From assembly GCA_016218685.1 (NCBI GenBank), contig JACRDD010000009.1:1-64000 (forward strand): a DNA stretch of 64,000 bases, written 5' to 3'. The position numbers and the translations under genes are program-made. This document shows, piece by piece, positions 27,541 to 34,724 of this stretch. Source of the stretch: Desulfobacterales bacterium (GTDB lineage Bacteria; Desulfobacterota; Desulfobacteria; Desulfobacterales; Desulfosarcinaceae). Positions within the stretch are counted from its first letter, which is position 1; every line of letters starts with the position of its first letter. Below the pieces are notes generated by a model that was given only the letters and a program-made list of their open reading frames with translations, had not been told where the DNA came from and did not search any database.

Positions 27541-28619
27541 CCTCCCCGCGCCAACGCATGGACCTGATCACACTGCGGGAGCTGCTGGCAGCCAAAAAGC
27601 CCATCCGGGAGGCCGACCTTTCCGGGATGGACCTGAGCGCCGAGAACCTGCACCTGGCCCGCTTTCAGGAGTGCAACCTCAACGGCGCGCGCCTGGCCGG
27701 CCTGCGCCTGGAAAAGACTGGTTTTAAGGCCTGCACCTTCCAGAAGGCGGATTTTTCAGGCTGCACCTTCACCGACATGCTGCTGCGCGGCCTGGACTTC
27801 ACCGGCGCCAATCTGGCGCACACCTTCTTCCTGCGCTGTCACCTGTCCGGTTCGATCTTTGCCGGCGCCGATTTTACTTCCGCCAAGATTCATTGGACCT
27901 TTCTGGACAAGACCCACTGCGCCGCCGCGGTGTTTCGCGGTGCCCAATTCCTGAAATCCGTGGGTCTGGAGGCGGACCTGACCCGCGCCGATCTGCAAGA
28001 TGCCACGCTGGAGCGGGTCACGTTGCGCAAGGCCGTCCTTGAAGGGGTCAACTTGCGGGGCGTCACTTTTGACCGCGTCAATCTCTCCGCGGCCAAGCTG
28101 ACCGGCCATGACTTTTCCGGCCAGAAGCTGCGCTCGGTGAATTTCATGGACGCGGACCTCTCCGGCGCATCGTTCAAGGGGGCGGACGTCAGCACCTGCG
28201 TCTTCCAGGGGGCCGATCTCACCGGCGCCTTGCTGGAGGGTATCACGGCCCGGCAATGCATGTTCGCCGGCGCCAAGCTCGCCCACGCCAAGGCCCAAGG
28301 CGGCGATTTCGCGCAATCTTTCTTTGGCGAAGCCGATCTGACCCACGCGGATTTCCGTAAGGCTTCGCTCAAGGGCGCCCGGTTTGCAAAGGCCAAAATC
28401 ATCGAATCGGCCTTCATGCAGGCGGACTGCTTCAACAATGACTTCAGCCATGCCGATTTAAGCGGGTCGGACTTCTCCGGCGCCAATCTCTTCCTGGCCT
28501 GTATGCATGCAACAGTCCAGGAGAAAACCCTCTTCGCCGGGGCCAACACGCTCCATCTGCGAGGACCGGACCCGGAGATGGCCCAAGCCGAAGCCTTCCG
28601 TCCGCCGGACGCAGATTGA
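27537..28619 (+). CDS. pentapeptide repeat protein of the T6SS locus
   Basis: 360 residues, almost entirely pentapeptide repeats from about residue 20 to 335 (ADLSGMDLSAENLHLARF; ADLTGALLEGITARQCMF), predicted to fold as one long right-handed quadrilateral beta-helix. No signal peptide, no membrane segment and no catalytic domain. It overlaps the DUF2169-pentapeptide gene (ATGA at 27537), and the repeats of the two proteins are similar in style, suggesting duplication of the repeat part. A structural or cargo-binding role at the spike is inferred from position. Confidence 0.9.
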   Translation: MTSPRQRMDLITLRELLAAKKPIREADLSGMDLSAENLHLARFQECNLNGARLAGLRLEKTGFKACTFQKADFSGCTFTDMLLRGLDFTGANLAHTFFLRCHLSGSIFAGADFTSAKIHWTFLDKTHCAAAVFRGAQFLKSVGLEADLTRADLQDATLERVTLRKAVLEGVNLRGVTFDRVNLSAAKLTGHDFSGQKLRSVNFMDADLSGASFKGADVSTCVFQGADLTGALLEGITARQCMFAGAKLAHAKAQGGDFAQSFFGEADLTHADFRKASLKGARFAKAKIIESAFMQADCFNNDFSHADLSGSDFSGANLFLACMHATVQEKTLFAGANTLHLRGPDPEMAQAEAFRPPDAD

Positions 28620-28669
28620 CATATTCACGGCCGAACCCCGGCCGTCATCGATGATACAGGGAGGTCCCG

Positions 28670-29374
28670 ATGCAGACGACAACTTGTTCGCCTGATCAGA
28701 AAGCAAACGCTTATGCCAGGGAAGAAATGTCCGGGAGCATGCCCCCGGAGATGCGCTTGATGCGCGGGCGCATCCTGGTGGCTGAAGAAGAGCTGTTGAC
28801 GGTCATGACCGAATCCGGGCCGCTCACCGGCCGCGCGGCTGTCAGTTGCCTCGTGCGGCCCGAGTGCGGCGATCTGGTGCTGCTGGCCCTGCCGCCCAAC
28901 AAGAAAGAGGCGGCCTATGTCCTGGCCGTGCTGGCGCGCGCGGCGGCGGAAACGGCCATGCAAATCGATCTTGGCGCCGGCGCGCGCCTGAGCGCGGATA
29001 AGGGGGCAGTGGAGATCGCGGCCGGCACGGACCTGCGGCTGAGTGCCGCAGGCCGGATGGAGGCTTCAGCCCCAACGGTCACCTTTACTTCCGCTGCCGT
29101 GCACTGGTTGACCCATACCTTTTCCCTGCTGAGCAAAACCGTGGAGGCCGTCTGTTCGGTCTGGAAGGAATCGAGCCGGGAGCGGGAAACCACCTCGCAA
29201 GTATGGACCCAGCGCCTGGGGGACTCCTACCGGCATGTGCAGGATCTGGACGAGACCCAGGCCGGCATGAGCCGCACCCTGGCCCGGGAGACGGTTCTGG
29301 TACATGGGCGCGTGACCTATGTCCAGGCCGAAGAGTTCGTAAAGGTCGATGGGGGCGAGGTCCATCTGGGGTAG
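28670..29374 (+). CDS. DUF3540-type T6SS accessory protein
   Basis: The 234-residue protein matches the DUF3540 pattern found next to DUF2169 and DUF4150 genes: LTGRAAVSCLVRPECGDLVLL, a beta-rich middle (ARLSADKGAVEIAAGTDLRL), then a helical WLTHTFSLLSKTVEAV and a basic RETVLVHGRVTYVQAEEFVKVDG end. The middle part resembles needle-like beta structures of spike proteins. GGGAGG lies upstream of the ATG at 28670. Probable role: spike assembly or adaptor; not shown by sequence alone. Confidence 0.82.
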   Translation: MQTTTCSPDQKANAYAREEMSGSMPPEMRLMRGRILVAEEELLTVMTESGPLTGRAAVSCLVRPECGDLVLLALPPNKKEAAYVLAVLARAAAETAMQIDLGAGARLSADKGAVEIAAGTDLRLSAAGRMEASAPTVTFTSAAVHWLTHTFSLLSKTVEAVCSVWKESSRERETTSQVWTQRLGDSYRHVQDLDETQAGMSRTLARETVLVHGRVTYVQAEEFVKVDGGEVHLG

Positions 29375-29404
29375 AAATGTTTTGATTTTGATCAAGGAGC
29401 GATC

Positions 29405-29806
29405 ATGTTTCAATTGAATATGGGCTGCGGCATGGATCTGGGATTTCCCGATGTCTGCCTGACGCCATTGCCGGTCCCCGTGCCGATCCCCTATCCGGAC
29501 ATGGCTTTTTCCGTGACCTCCGCGCCCGCGGCCTACAACATACTGATTGAATGCATGCCGGCGTTGAACCAACTCTCCGAAGGACTGGTCAGCGTGGGCG
29601 ACGAACCCGGCATCCTCATGGGCGTGGTCTCCCACATCGAATCCGGCGAGGCCGCGTACATGCTCGGCTGTTTCACCATCTTCGTGGACGGCCCGCCGGC
29701 CCAGCGCCTCACCTCCATGACCGGCCAGAACTGCATCGGCATGCTGCCCAATGCGCCGGGGATGTGCCTTACCCCCAGTCAGTTCACAGTGCTGACGCTG
29801 GGTTGA
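29405..29806 (+). CDS. DUF4150 PAAR-like spike tip
   Basis: 133 residues with the DUF4150 pattern: FPDVCLTPLPVPVPIPYPDM near the start, GDEPGILMGVVSHIESGEA, then PAQRLTSMTGQN and a C-terminal PGMCLTPSQFTVLTL. DUF4150 domains fold like PAAR and cap VgrG. Several Cys and few His are visible, unlike classical zinc PAAR. There is no C-terminal toxin extension. AAGGAG precedes the ATG. It is the last recognisable T6SS gene; AT-rich sequence starts directly behind it. Confidence 0.88.
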   Translation: MFQLNMGCGMDLGFPDVCLTPLPVPVPIPYPDMAFSVTSAPAAYNILIECMPALNQLSEGLVSVGDEPGILMGVVSHIESGEAAYMLGCFTIFVDGPPAQRLTSMTGQNCIGMLPNAPGMCLTPSQFTVLTLG

Positions 29807-30232
29807 AGTCTTTGAATTTCGGGCGAACTACTGCTTGAAGGCTTGAACTTTAGAAAGTTGCATGTTTCGAACATGGGTAGGGAATCACAGCTTGGGTCAT
29901 CCTATTATTACTGGGATAAAACAAACGGCTTGCCGGCTTGCAGTCCTTTATTGAGTGACGTTCCAACCAGGGATACGTTAAGAAATTATCCGTACCATAC
30001 GATGAGCAACCCATTTAGGGGGTGAATCCGTATATTCCGCAAAGCGATGAGACAGCTGATGGCTTTGGGCTCTTATAAAGTTTTATTGATTTATCGGCAT
30101 GATATGATAGTCAAAGACCGCTATTCCGAAAAGACAACGATGGAATCTATTTGAGACACCAACCGGGGGCGGGCAAAATTACTTCGGATTATCCGCATTC
30201 CGGTGAGCAACAATGTTCGGTGTGAGGAATAA
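29807..30232 (+). other. AT-rich spacer without a convincing gene, between spike gene and cassette array
   Basis: These 426 bases differ in composition from the T6SS genes. One 50-codon frame (ATG 29872 to 30025) lacks a good ribosome site and has no recognised similarity. The rest has stops in all frames. It may be the decayed remnant of an effector or immunity gene, or the leader of the cassette array; no attI or attC fold was found. Confidence 0.4.
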
Positions 30233-30652
30233 ATGTCGATGACCTTGGATGAACTCTACCGCACGCTTCCTAACGGTTTTCATGATGCAGTGGTTCATTC
30301 GGTCACCGTCGACTACTCCAAACGAGAAGTTAGATTCAATCTGTCATTGTGGGTTGGCGATCTGGAGGGGCAGGATAAAGGGGCAAGGTATGATTATCGG
30401 GACGGGATACTTGCGCTTTATCATTTTGGCTATTACATCGTCGAAGCACCCGATCCCTCATATCCTTACTACGGTACGAATAAAATCACTATTGATACGG
30501 GCGAGTTGAAAAGCTTGCGTAGTCCCCCTGCGGTGAAACTACCGCCTACTCAAGAAGGCATGTTTGTTAGCTGGATCTACGTTTTCGAATGGAATTCTTT
30601 TATCTATGTTGCTGCTCGAAGAGCGGAATTGCAGTGGAATGGAAAAAAATGA
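30233..30652 (+). CDS. hypothetical cassette protein (possible immunity-type)
   Basis: 139 residues, soluble, no signal. The N-terminal NGFHDAVVHSVTVDYSKREV followed by FNLSLWVGDLEG is reminiscent of small stand-alone proteins often found in polymorphic-toxin and cassette neighbourhoods, but I cannot name the family. GAGG lies 6 bases before ATG 30233. An attC-like site begins seven bases after the stop, so it is most likely a gene cassette, the first behind the T6SS spike genes. An immunity function is only a positional guess. Confidence 0.7.
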   Translation: MSMTLDELYRTLPNGFHDAVVHSVTVDYSKREVRFNLSLWVGDLEGQDKGARYDYRDGILALYHFGYYIVEAPDPSYPYYGTNKITIDTGELKSLRSPPAVKLPPTQEGMFVSWIYVFEWNSFIYVAARRAELQWNGKK

Positions 30653-30658
30653 GATCAC

Positions 30659-30780
30659 CGAACAACCGCCTGCACAAGGACCGCAAAAGGCGGGCGACTG
30701 TGGTCTTTGCAAAGTCATCATTTAACTCACATCTACCAAGTCCGTGTTCCTTTTGCGGCCTGTAAGGCGGAGCGTTAAAA
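30659..30780 (+). repeat. attC-like recombination site 1 (about 120 bp)
   Basis: Left arm CCGCCT then GGACCGCAAAAGG; right arm CCTTTTGCGGCC then AGGCGG. They pair almost fully, with one extra A in the left arm. The outer AAC (near 30661) and GTT (30774-30776) match the attC R-box cores. The long variable loop between arms gives a length in the known attC range. Confidence 0.7.
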
Positions 30781-30811
30781 CATAATCAGGGACTGTAGCT
30801 TAGGAAAAAAT

Positions 30812-31183
30812 ATGAAAATCTTAATTACTTTTATCCTCATAGCAATCTTATGTATCTGTGGTTGTGGGGCCAGCACCGTTTATGAATTAAAGGCTACCCC
30901 TGGAACCTCAACAACCTTTGTGGTCGAAAAAGATTATCTACAAGCTTATAAAATAGTAAGGGATAATGGAATATTTAATAATTTTCCTTCGGCATACTAT
31001 CAAACATTTGACATAGATAGCGATTCCGGAATAGCGACAATTAGAGTTCAAAGTGATGGGGGCTTTTTATGTCTTACGGAATTTGTGAAAGTGAACCAAG
31101 ATAAAACAGAGGTCCGATATTTTCATCATCTATCCGGACAAAACTCTTTTGCGAATAAAATGAAAAAAGCATTGGCTGATTGA
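30812..31183 (+). CDS. small cassette-encoded lipoprotein
   Basis: 123 residues starting with a hydrophobic signal (MKILITFILIAILCICGC) and a lipobox placing the lipidated Cys at 18. The mature part has alternating strands (IATIRVQSDGGFLCLTEFVK) but no family I recognise. AGGA precedes the ATG. It is flanked by attC-like sites at 30659-30780 and 31233-31297, so it forms a complete gene cassette with the gene in the usual orientation relative to the attC. Codon use is AT-rich compared with the T6SS genes. Confidence 0.78.
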   Translation: MKILITFILIAILCICGCGASTVYELKATPGTSTTFVVEKDYLQAYKIVRDNGIFNNFPSAYYQTFDIDSDSGIATIRVQSDGGFLCLTEFVKVNQDKTEVRYFHHLSGQNSFANKMKKALAD

Positions 31184-31232
31184 TCCAGTATTGCTGTTTA
31201 CTCAAATGCTTAGGTAAGGATTTGTAATTTCG

Positions 31233-31297
31233 TTTTAACCATTGTTTGCACCGGATCGCGGAAAGATCGCCGCTCCCGGTAAAACAGGTCGTTATGC
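31233..31297 (+). repeat. attC-like recombination site 2 (about 65 bp)
   Basis: TTTTAAC and CGTTATG carry the outer AAC/GTT cores. Left arm TGTTTGCACCGG pairs with right arm CCGGTAAAACA, the left arm being one base longer. The centre is a roughly 20-base loop. Shape and size match classic attC sites. Confidence 0.75.
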
Positions 31298-31305
31298 TCC
31301 CAAAT

Positions 31306-31632
31306 ATGAAAAAAACTAAAATATTTATAGCATTTTTACTTATAGCATTAATACTCTCTAATGCTATTTGGGCTTATGGATTTTTAAACCTATGGTTAAT
31401 TAGTGAGTATCAAGAGGGATTTGTTAAGGCCCGAGATCTGATTATAGACCAGATGTATTCAGTTGTTCCCATAATTGCCACTGGCAAAGCCACTCGAGAA
31501 GAAATTGTTTCCGCAGCACAACTTAATGGAACTCTTAGCATTGGAAATCAGAATAAATCCTATGTTCAAGTAGGGCCACTCACATTTAAATTTGATAAGG
31601 ACGATAATTTTTTGGAAATAGTAAGACACTAA
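31306..31632 (+). CDS. small membrane-anchored cassette protein
   Basis: From ATG 31306 this gives 108 residues with one N-terminal membrane segment (about residues 5-28) and a small extracytoplasmic part ending in VGPLTFKFDKDDNFLEIV. An earlier in-frame ATG at 31294 overlaps the attC core. No clear ribosome site is present for either, which is common in cassettes. It is bounded by attC sites 2 and 3. I do not recognise a family and assign no function. Confidence 0.68.
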   Translation: MKKTKIFIAFLLIALILSNAIWAYGFLNLWLISEYQEGFVKARDLIIDQMYSVVPIIATGKATREEIVSAAQLNGTLSIGNQNKSYVQVGPLTFKFDKDDNFLEIVRH

Positions 31633-31637
31633 AAAAT

Positions 31638-31702
31638 GCATAACAAGCTGCAGTAGCAGGCCGCTGATGGATCGCCGCGGCTGCTAAGCCGCAGCGTTAT
31701 CT
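31638..31702 (+). repeat. attC-like recombination site 3 (about 65 bp), best example
   Basis: ATAAC and GTTAT are perfect complements at the ends; inside them GCTGC pairs with GCAGC, leaving two unpaired A. Next, AGCAGGCCGC pairs with GCGGCTGCT with one extra G in the left arm, the extrahelical base typical of attC. A short loop closes the fold. Confidence 0.82.
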
Positions 31703-31724
31703 TCGCAAGGAATGTAGCAATAGA

Positions 31725-32054
31725 ATGATTGCATATTGTGGAATTAATTGTTCAAAGTGCCCAAGCTATCTTGCAACTCAGTCTGGTAAGCACGAGGAAC
31801 TGGAGAAAGTCGCAAAAAGTTTAGAGAAGGTGTATAGCGCTGAAGTTAAACCCGAGTATGTGATTTGCGATGGCTGCAGATCTGAAGGCAGGCTCTCATA
31901 TTTTTGCCGGAATAAATGCAAGATGCGTAAATGCTGTACAGATAAAGGATTTCATTCTTGTATTGAATGCTCTGATTTTCCTTGCAAGGAACTGGAATTT
32001 GAATTGAACAATGCACCAGAAGCGAAAAACAACCTGAAAAAATTGAAAAGATAA
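31725..32054 (+). CDS. DUF3795 cysteine-rich cassette protein
   Basis: 109 residues opening with IAYCGINCSKCPSYLAT, the DUF3795 signature. Further Cys are in VICDGC, CRNKCKMRKCC and CIECSDFPCKE. Eleven or more cysteines suggest a metal or iron-sulfur site; DUF3795 proteins are common in anaerobes and of unknown function. The TAA stop overlaps the left core of attC site 4. It is a complete cassette between attC 3 and attC 4. Confidence 0.85.
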   Translation: MIAYCGINCSKCPSYLATQSGKHEELEKVAKSLEKVYSAEVKPEYVICDGCRSEGRLSYFCRNKCKMRKCCTDKGFHSCIECSDFPCKELEFELNNAPEAKNNLKKLKR

Positions 32055-32114
32055 CCAAGGCTTTCACGGGGTCGCGGCAAAGAGCGCCGGCCCCCGTGAA
32101 GCCGGTTGTTCTGC
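32049..32114 (+). repeat. attC-like recombination site 4 (about 66 bp)
   Basis: Left arm GGCTTTCACGGGG pairs with right arm CCCCCGTGAAGCC with one extra T on the left. Outer GATAAC and GTTGTTC supply the AAC/GTT cores. The left core shares bases with the stop codon of the DUF3795 gene. Confidence 0.75.
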
Positions 32115-32122
32115 ATTAAACT

Positions 32123-32275
32123 ATGAGTAACGAAACATATGCATATTTTACCATCGTGGGGTCGGGCGATTACAATAGGATAACTGAAACCCTCGGTGTT
32201 GAGACTTTAAGTGCGTTTACTGAAGGCGCCGCATACCGAGAAGCTGCCGTTGTGGATAGGGAAATTTCGAAATGA
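32123..32275 (+). CDS. short DUF4279-like cassette protein (probably truncated)
   Basis: A 50-codon frame starting nine bases after attC site 4. Its start, MSNETYAYFTIVGSGDY, looks like the N-terminus of DUF4279 proteins, which are normally well over 100 residues; here the frame ends early at a TGA overlapping the ATG of the RDD gene (ATGA). It is either a truncated relic that now serves to couple translation of the RDD gene, or a minimal member. No clear ribosome site. Confidence 0.55.
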   Translation: MSNETYAYFTIVGSGDYNRITETLGVETLSAFTEGAAYREAAVVDREISK

Positions 32276-32811
32276 AAGATATAGAAGAAAATATAGGCGT
32301 GATCTTTGATAAAAATGATTACGCCGGTTTTATTAAGCGCGTTGTAATAACGATAGTTGATCTGGCGGTAATTTTTATCGTTTTGGCTTCGATGTTTTAT
32401 ATTTCCGATCATTTGATAGATGACTACGATCTTTTTTATTACTTCAATCTGCTATTCTTTGTAAGTTTCCTTGTCTGGTATCTAGCCTTATTAAAGCGTT
32501 CCAGATATAGAACGCCTGGATATATCCTTGCTGGCGTCAAAATAGTAGATCTCAAGGGCAGGAAACCTTCGGTCTTTAAGATGGTCTTTAGGGCATTTCT
32601 GTTACTCATAGGCCCCTTCGAAGTATTAATTGACATCATGTGGCTTACTCAAGAAGTGACCAAACAAACTTTGCGCGATAAATACGTAGGCACTTATGTT
32701 GTACGCAAGGATGCCGTTCCTGCTGGTAAAGGCAGACTGCAGGTTGTAACGCTTGGGGTTATGGGGTGGAGCTTGATGTATAGAGAGGTCAAAGAGGCTC
32801 TTATTAAATAA
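32272..32811 (+). CDS. RDD-family membrane protein
   Basis: 179 residues with about three membrane segments. The RDD pattern is present: YAGFIKRVVITIVDL (conserved Arg and Asp in the first helix), RYRTPGYILAGVKIVDLKG in the middle, and LRDKYVGTYVV after the last helix. RDD proteins are small membrane proteins, a few of them linked to ion transport; the role here is unknown. It overlaps the DUF4279-like frame and is the last gene of the array; no attC fold was found behind it, where a MITE-like element begins. Confidence 0.82.
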   Translation: MKDIEENIGVIFDKNDYAGFIKRVVITIVDLAVIFIVLASMFYISDHLIDDYDLFYYFNLLFFVSFLVWYLALLKRSRYRTPGYILAGVKIVDLKGRKPSVFKMVFRAFLLLIGPFEVLIDIMWLTQEVTKQTLRDKYVGTYVVRKDAVPAGKGRLQVVTLGVMGWSLMYREVKEALIK

Positions 32812-32826
32812 TTCTCCACACAAAAT

Positions 32827-32976
32827 GCGTAGAAGCCATTTCAAAACCTCCCCTCAGGCCCAAATCCGGCGTTGGGCCAAGGTGTCCAATCCTCGACTAT
32901 GTGTATTCCTGCGGTTGTCCACCTTGCCCCGCCTTGGCTTTGACCCTGATTGAAGGTTTTGAAATAGCTTCTATGC
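32827..32976. mobile_element. MITE-like element, about 150 bp with 23-bp inverted ends
   Basis: Left end GCGTAGAAGCCATTTCAAAA (continuing CCT, 32827-32849) and right end 32954-32976 are inverted copies with two mismatches. The inside is non-coding and holds a further short inverted pair (CCAAGGTG near 32877, CACCTTG near 32920). It has no AAC/GTT attC cores. Size and ends fit a miniature transposable element or a dispersed palindromic repeat. It starts 16 bases after the RDD stop and may have replaced the last attC. The remaining sequence to 33110 has only a GGGGCGG/CCGCCCC hairpin. Confidence 0.5.
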
Positions 32977-33110
32977 TTTGGGGCGGCGAGGCCCATACCG
33001 CCCCAGTGCAAACGCTCGGCCGCACACCCGGGTCGTCGTGCTTAGGTCGATAAATCTGTCCCCAGGCTGTTAAGGAATAGGCTCATGTCGCCAAGCCAAT
33101 TGCGCAGTAT

Positions 33111-34451
33111 ATGAAATCGAAACCAGGTTCATATGGCATCGAATCCGCCTTGACCTTCAGTAGCCTTCATCCGGGGTACTGCAAGACGCTCTCCAACTTG
33201 CGCTCGGTGGTTCATCCCGAGGTTGCCCTTGAGGGCGGCGTGTTGCGCTTTACCAGCTATCCCTTCGAACCCGCGGCAGTCTTTCCGTACGGCGCTGTCG
33301 GCGTCGATCCCATCGCAGAGGTCAACTTGGGCTATCCTTCCCAGGTGCGGCTCAAGGATGGTGACATTCTCTTTGTTCCCCAGCAGGGAAAAGAAGCGCT
33401 CATCACCTTCATCAACCAAAACGATGTGCGCGTCGAGCGCCGCATTTCCATTTGGGATGCGCTGCTGGAACCTTTCCTGGATACTTGGGTGGATCAGGAA
33501 ACCATCGATCGGCAATTCGCATGGTTTGAACGCATCGGACTCGTTCGCAACGCTGTTGACGCCTGGCGACGCGAGGTGGCCGTCGCCATGATGGCATATA
33601 ACTTCGGCACAAATTTATGGGAATGGGTTCAGCTTGGCTTGTACGATGTGCTGATCGCCCAGCGGGCGCGCTTGTCCGGCGAGGCGTTCGCAGACTTCTA
33701 CCGCCGCGCCGTGCGCCAGGCCGCCGGCGACCCTGTAGCGCAGGGCCTGGACGCCGCCAATGAAAATACTATTGAAAGCGTGCTTTTTTCGGTGCTGCTC
33801 GACTGGTACCCGAGGAAAAGCACAAAAAGTCCAAAAGAATTCCGCAAACAGTCGGACTTGCGGAGCGAACAAATCCACCAGTTGCAGAGGAAATTGGCTG
33901 CCGAGCTGACCGCGGCATACTCGGAATCGCACCGCCGCTATCACACGGTTTCGCATATTGAAAAGTGCCTTACGGAACTGAACCAGGCATGGGCTTACGC
34001 CATTCGCCTGAACGAAATCCGCTGGGCCATCTTGTTTCACGACGCGGTTTACGATCCGCGGCGTTCAGACAATGAAGCGCTCTCTGCCGATTGGGCCTGC
34101 CGCGTGATGGATGAACTCCATCGATCGGATGAAGAAAAAGCTCGCGTTCGGGCCATGATCCTGGCAACAGCGCACGCCAACGAGCCGACTATTTCCGACG
34201 AGGCGTTGCTGGTCGACATCGATCTCTCGATTCTCGGTGCCGACGAATCGGCTTTTGACGCTTATGATCGGGCCGTCCGCGCTGAATTCGAATGGGTTCC
34301 AGAAGATATCTATCGGCGGGCGCGGGCCGACGTGCTAAGTTCCTTTTTAGGTCGTGCACGGCTGTACCTTACGGCGGAATATCGGCGGATACTAGAACTT
34401 CCTGCACGGAAGAACATCGCGCGCGCCTTGGTTTGTCTGCGGCGCGAATAG
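33111..34451 (+). CDS. fusion of an unknown N-terminal domain with an HD-type phosphohydrolase-like domain
   Basis: 446 residues. Residues about 265-446 resemble the COG4339 HD-like family: ESHRRYHTVSHIEKCL, AILFHDAVYDPRRSDNEA (HD pair), ILATAHAN and LLVDIDLSILG. These could form a metal site. Residues 1-240 are a separate, mostly unknown domain (SIWDALLEPFLDTWVDQETI; FGTNLWEWVQLGLYDVL) not normally seen with this family. COG4339 members are usually about 200 residues, so this looks like a fusion. Start ATG 33111 has no strong ribosome site; an in-frame TAG lies upstream. Function unknown. Confidence 0.75.
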   Translation: MKSKPGSYGIESALTFSSLHPGYCKTLSNLRSVVHPEVALEGGVLRFTSYPFEPAAVFPYGAVGVDPIAEVNLGYPSQVRLKDGDILFVPQQGKEALITFINQNDVRVERRISIWDALLEPFLDTWVDQETIDRQFAWFERIGLVRNAVDAWRREVAVAMMAYNFGTNLWEWVQLGLYDVLIAQRARLSGEAFADFYRRAVRQAAGDPVAQGLDAANENTIESVLFSVLLDWYPRKSTKSPKEFRKQSDLRSEQIHQLQRKLAAELTAAYSESHRRYHTVSHIEKCLTELNQAWAYAIRLNEIRWAILFHDAVYDPRRSDNEALSADWACRVMDELHRSDEEKARVRAMILATAHANEPTISDEALLVDIDLSILGADESAFDAYDRAVRAEFEWVPEDIYRRARADVLSSFLGRARLYLTAEYRRILELPARKNIARALVCLRRE

Positions 34452-34724
34452 AAATTTCCAGGGATGATGCTTCTTGGAGTTGAACTGCAATCCGCTGGGG
34501 CGCCGCGGGAGGCAGTGGTCGAATCAGGGCGTGAAACCGGACAAAAAATCCTGTGGCGCAACCTGTAAATGAATATATATCAGGTTGTTAAAACGGACAT
34601 ACAACCGGACACGGCCGCCTGTCGGTTCTATATCCCGATAATAGGGAAACTGGTAGATGATGTGCTGAAATCTTGGTAAAAGCGCAGGTGAAACTTTTAA
34701 TTTCGGCAATGGAATTACAACGCC

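Noticed and set aside
29843-30025. 60-codon frame behind the DUF4150 gene
   Set aside because: No ribosome site, no recognisable similarity and unusual composition; kept only as part of the spacer description.
32978-33015. GGGGCGG/CCGCCCC hairpin as a fifth attC site
   Set aside because: It lacks AAC/GTT core boxes and the two-arm layout seen in the other four sites.
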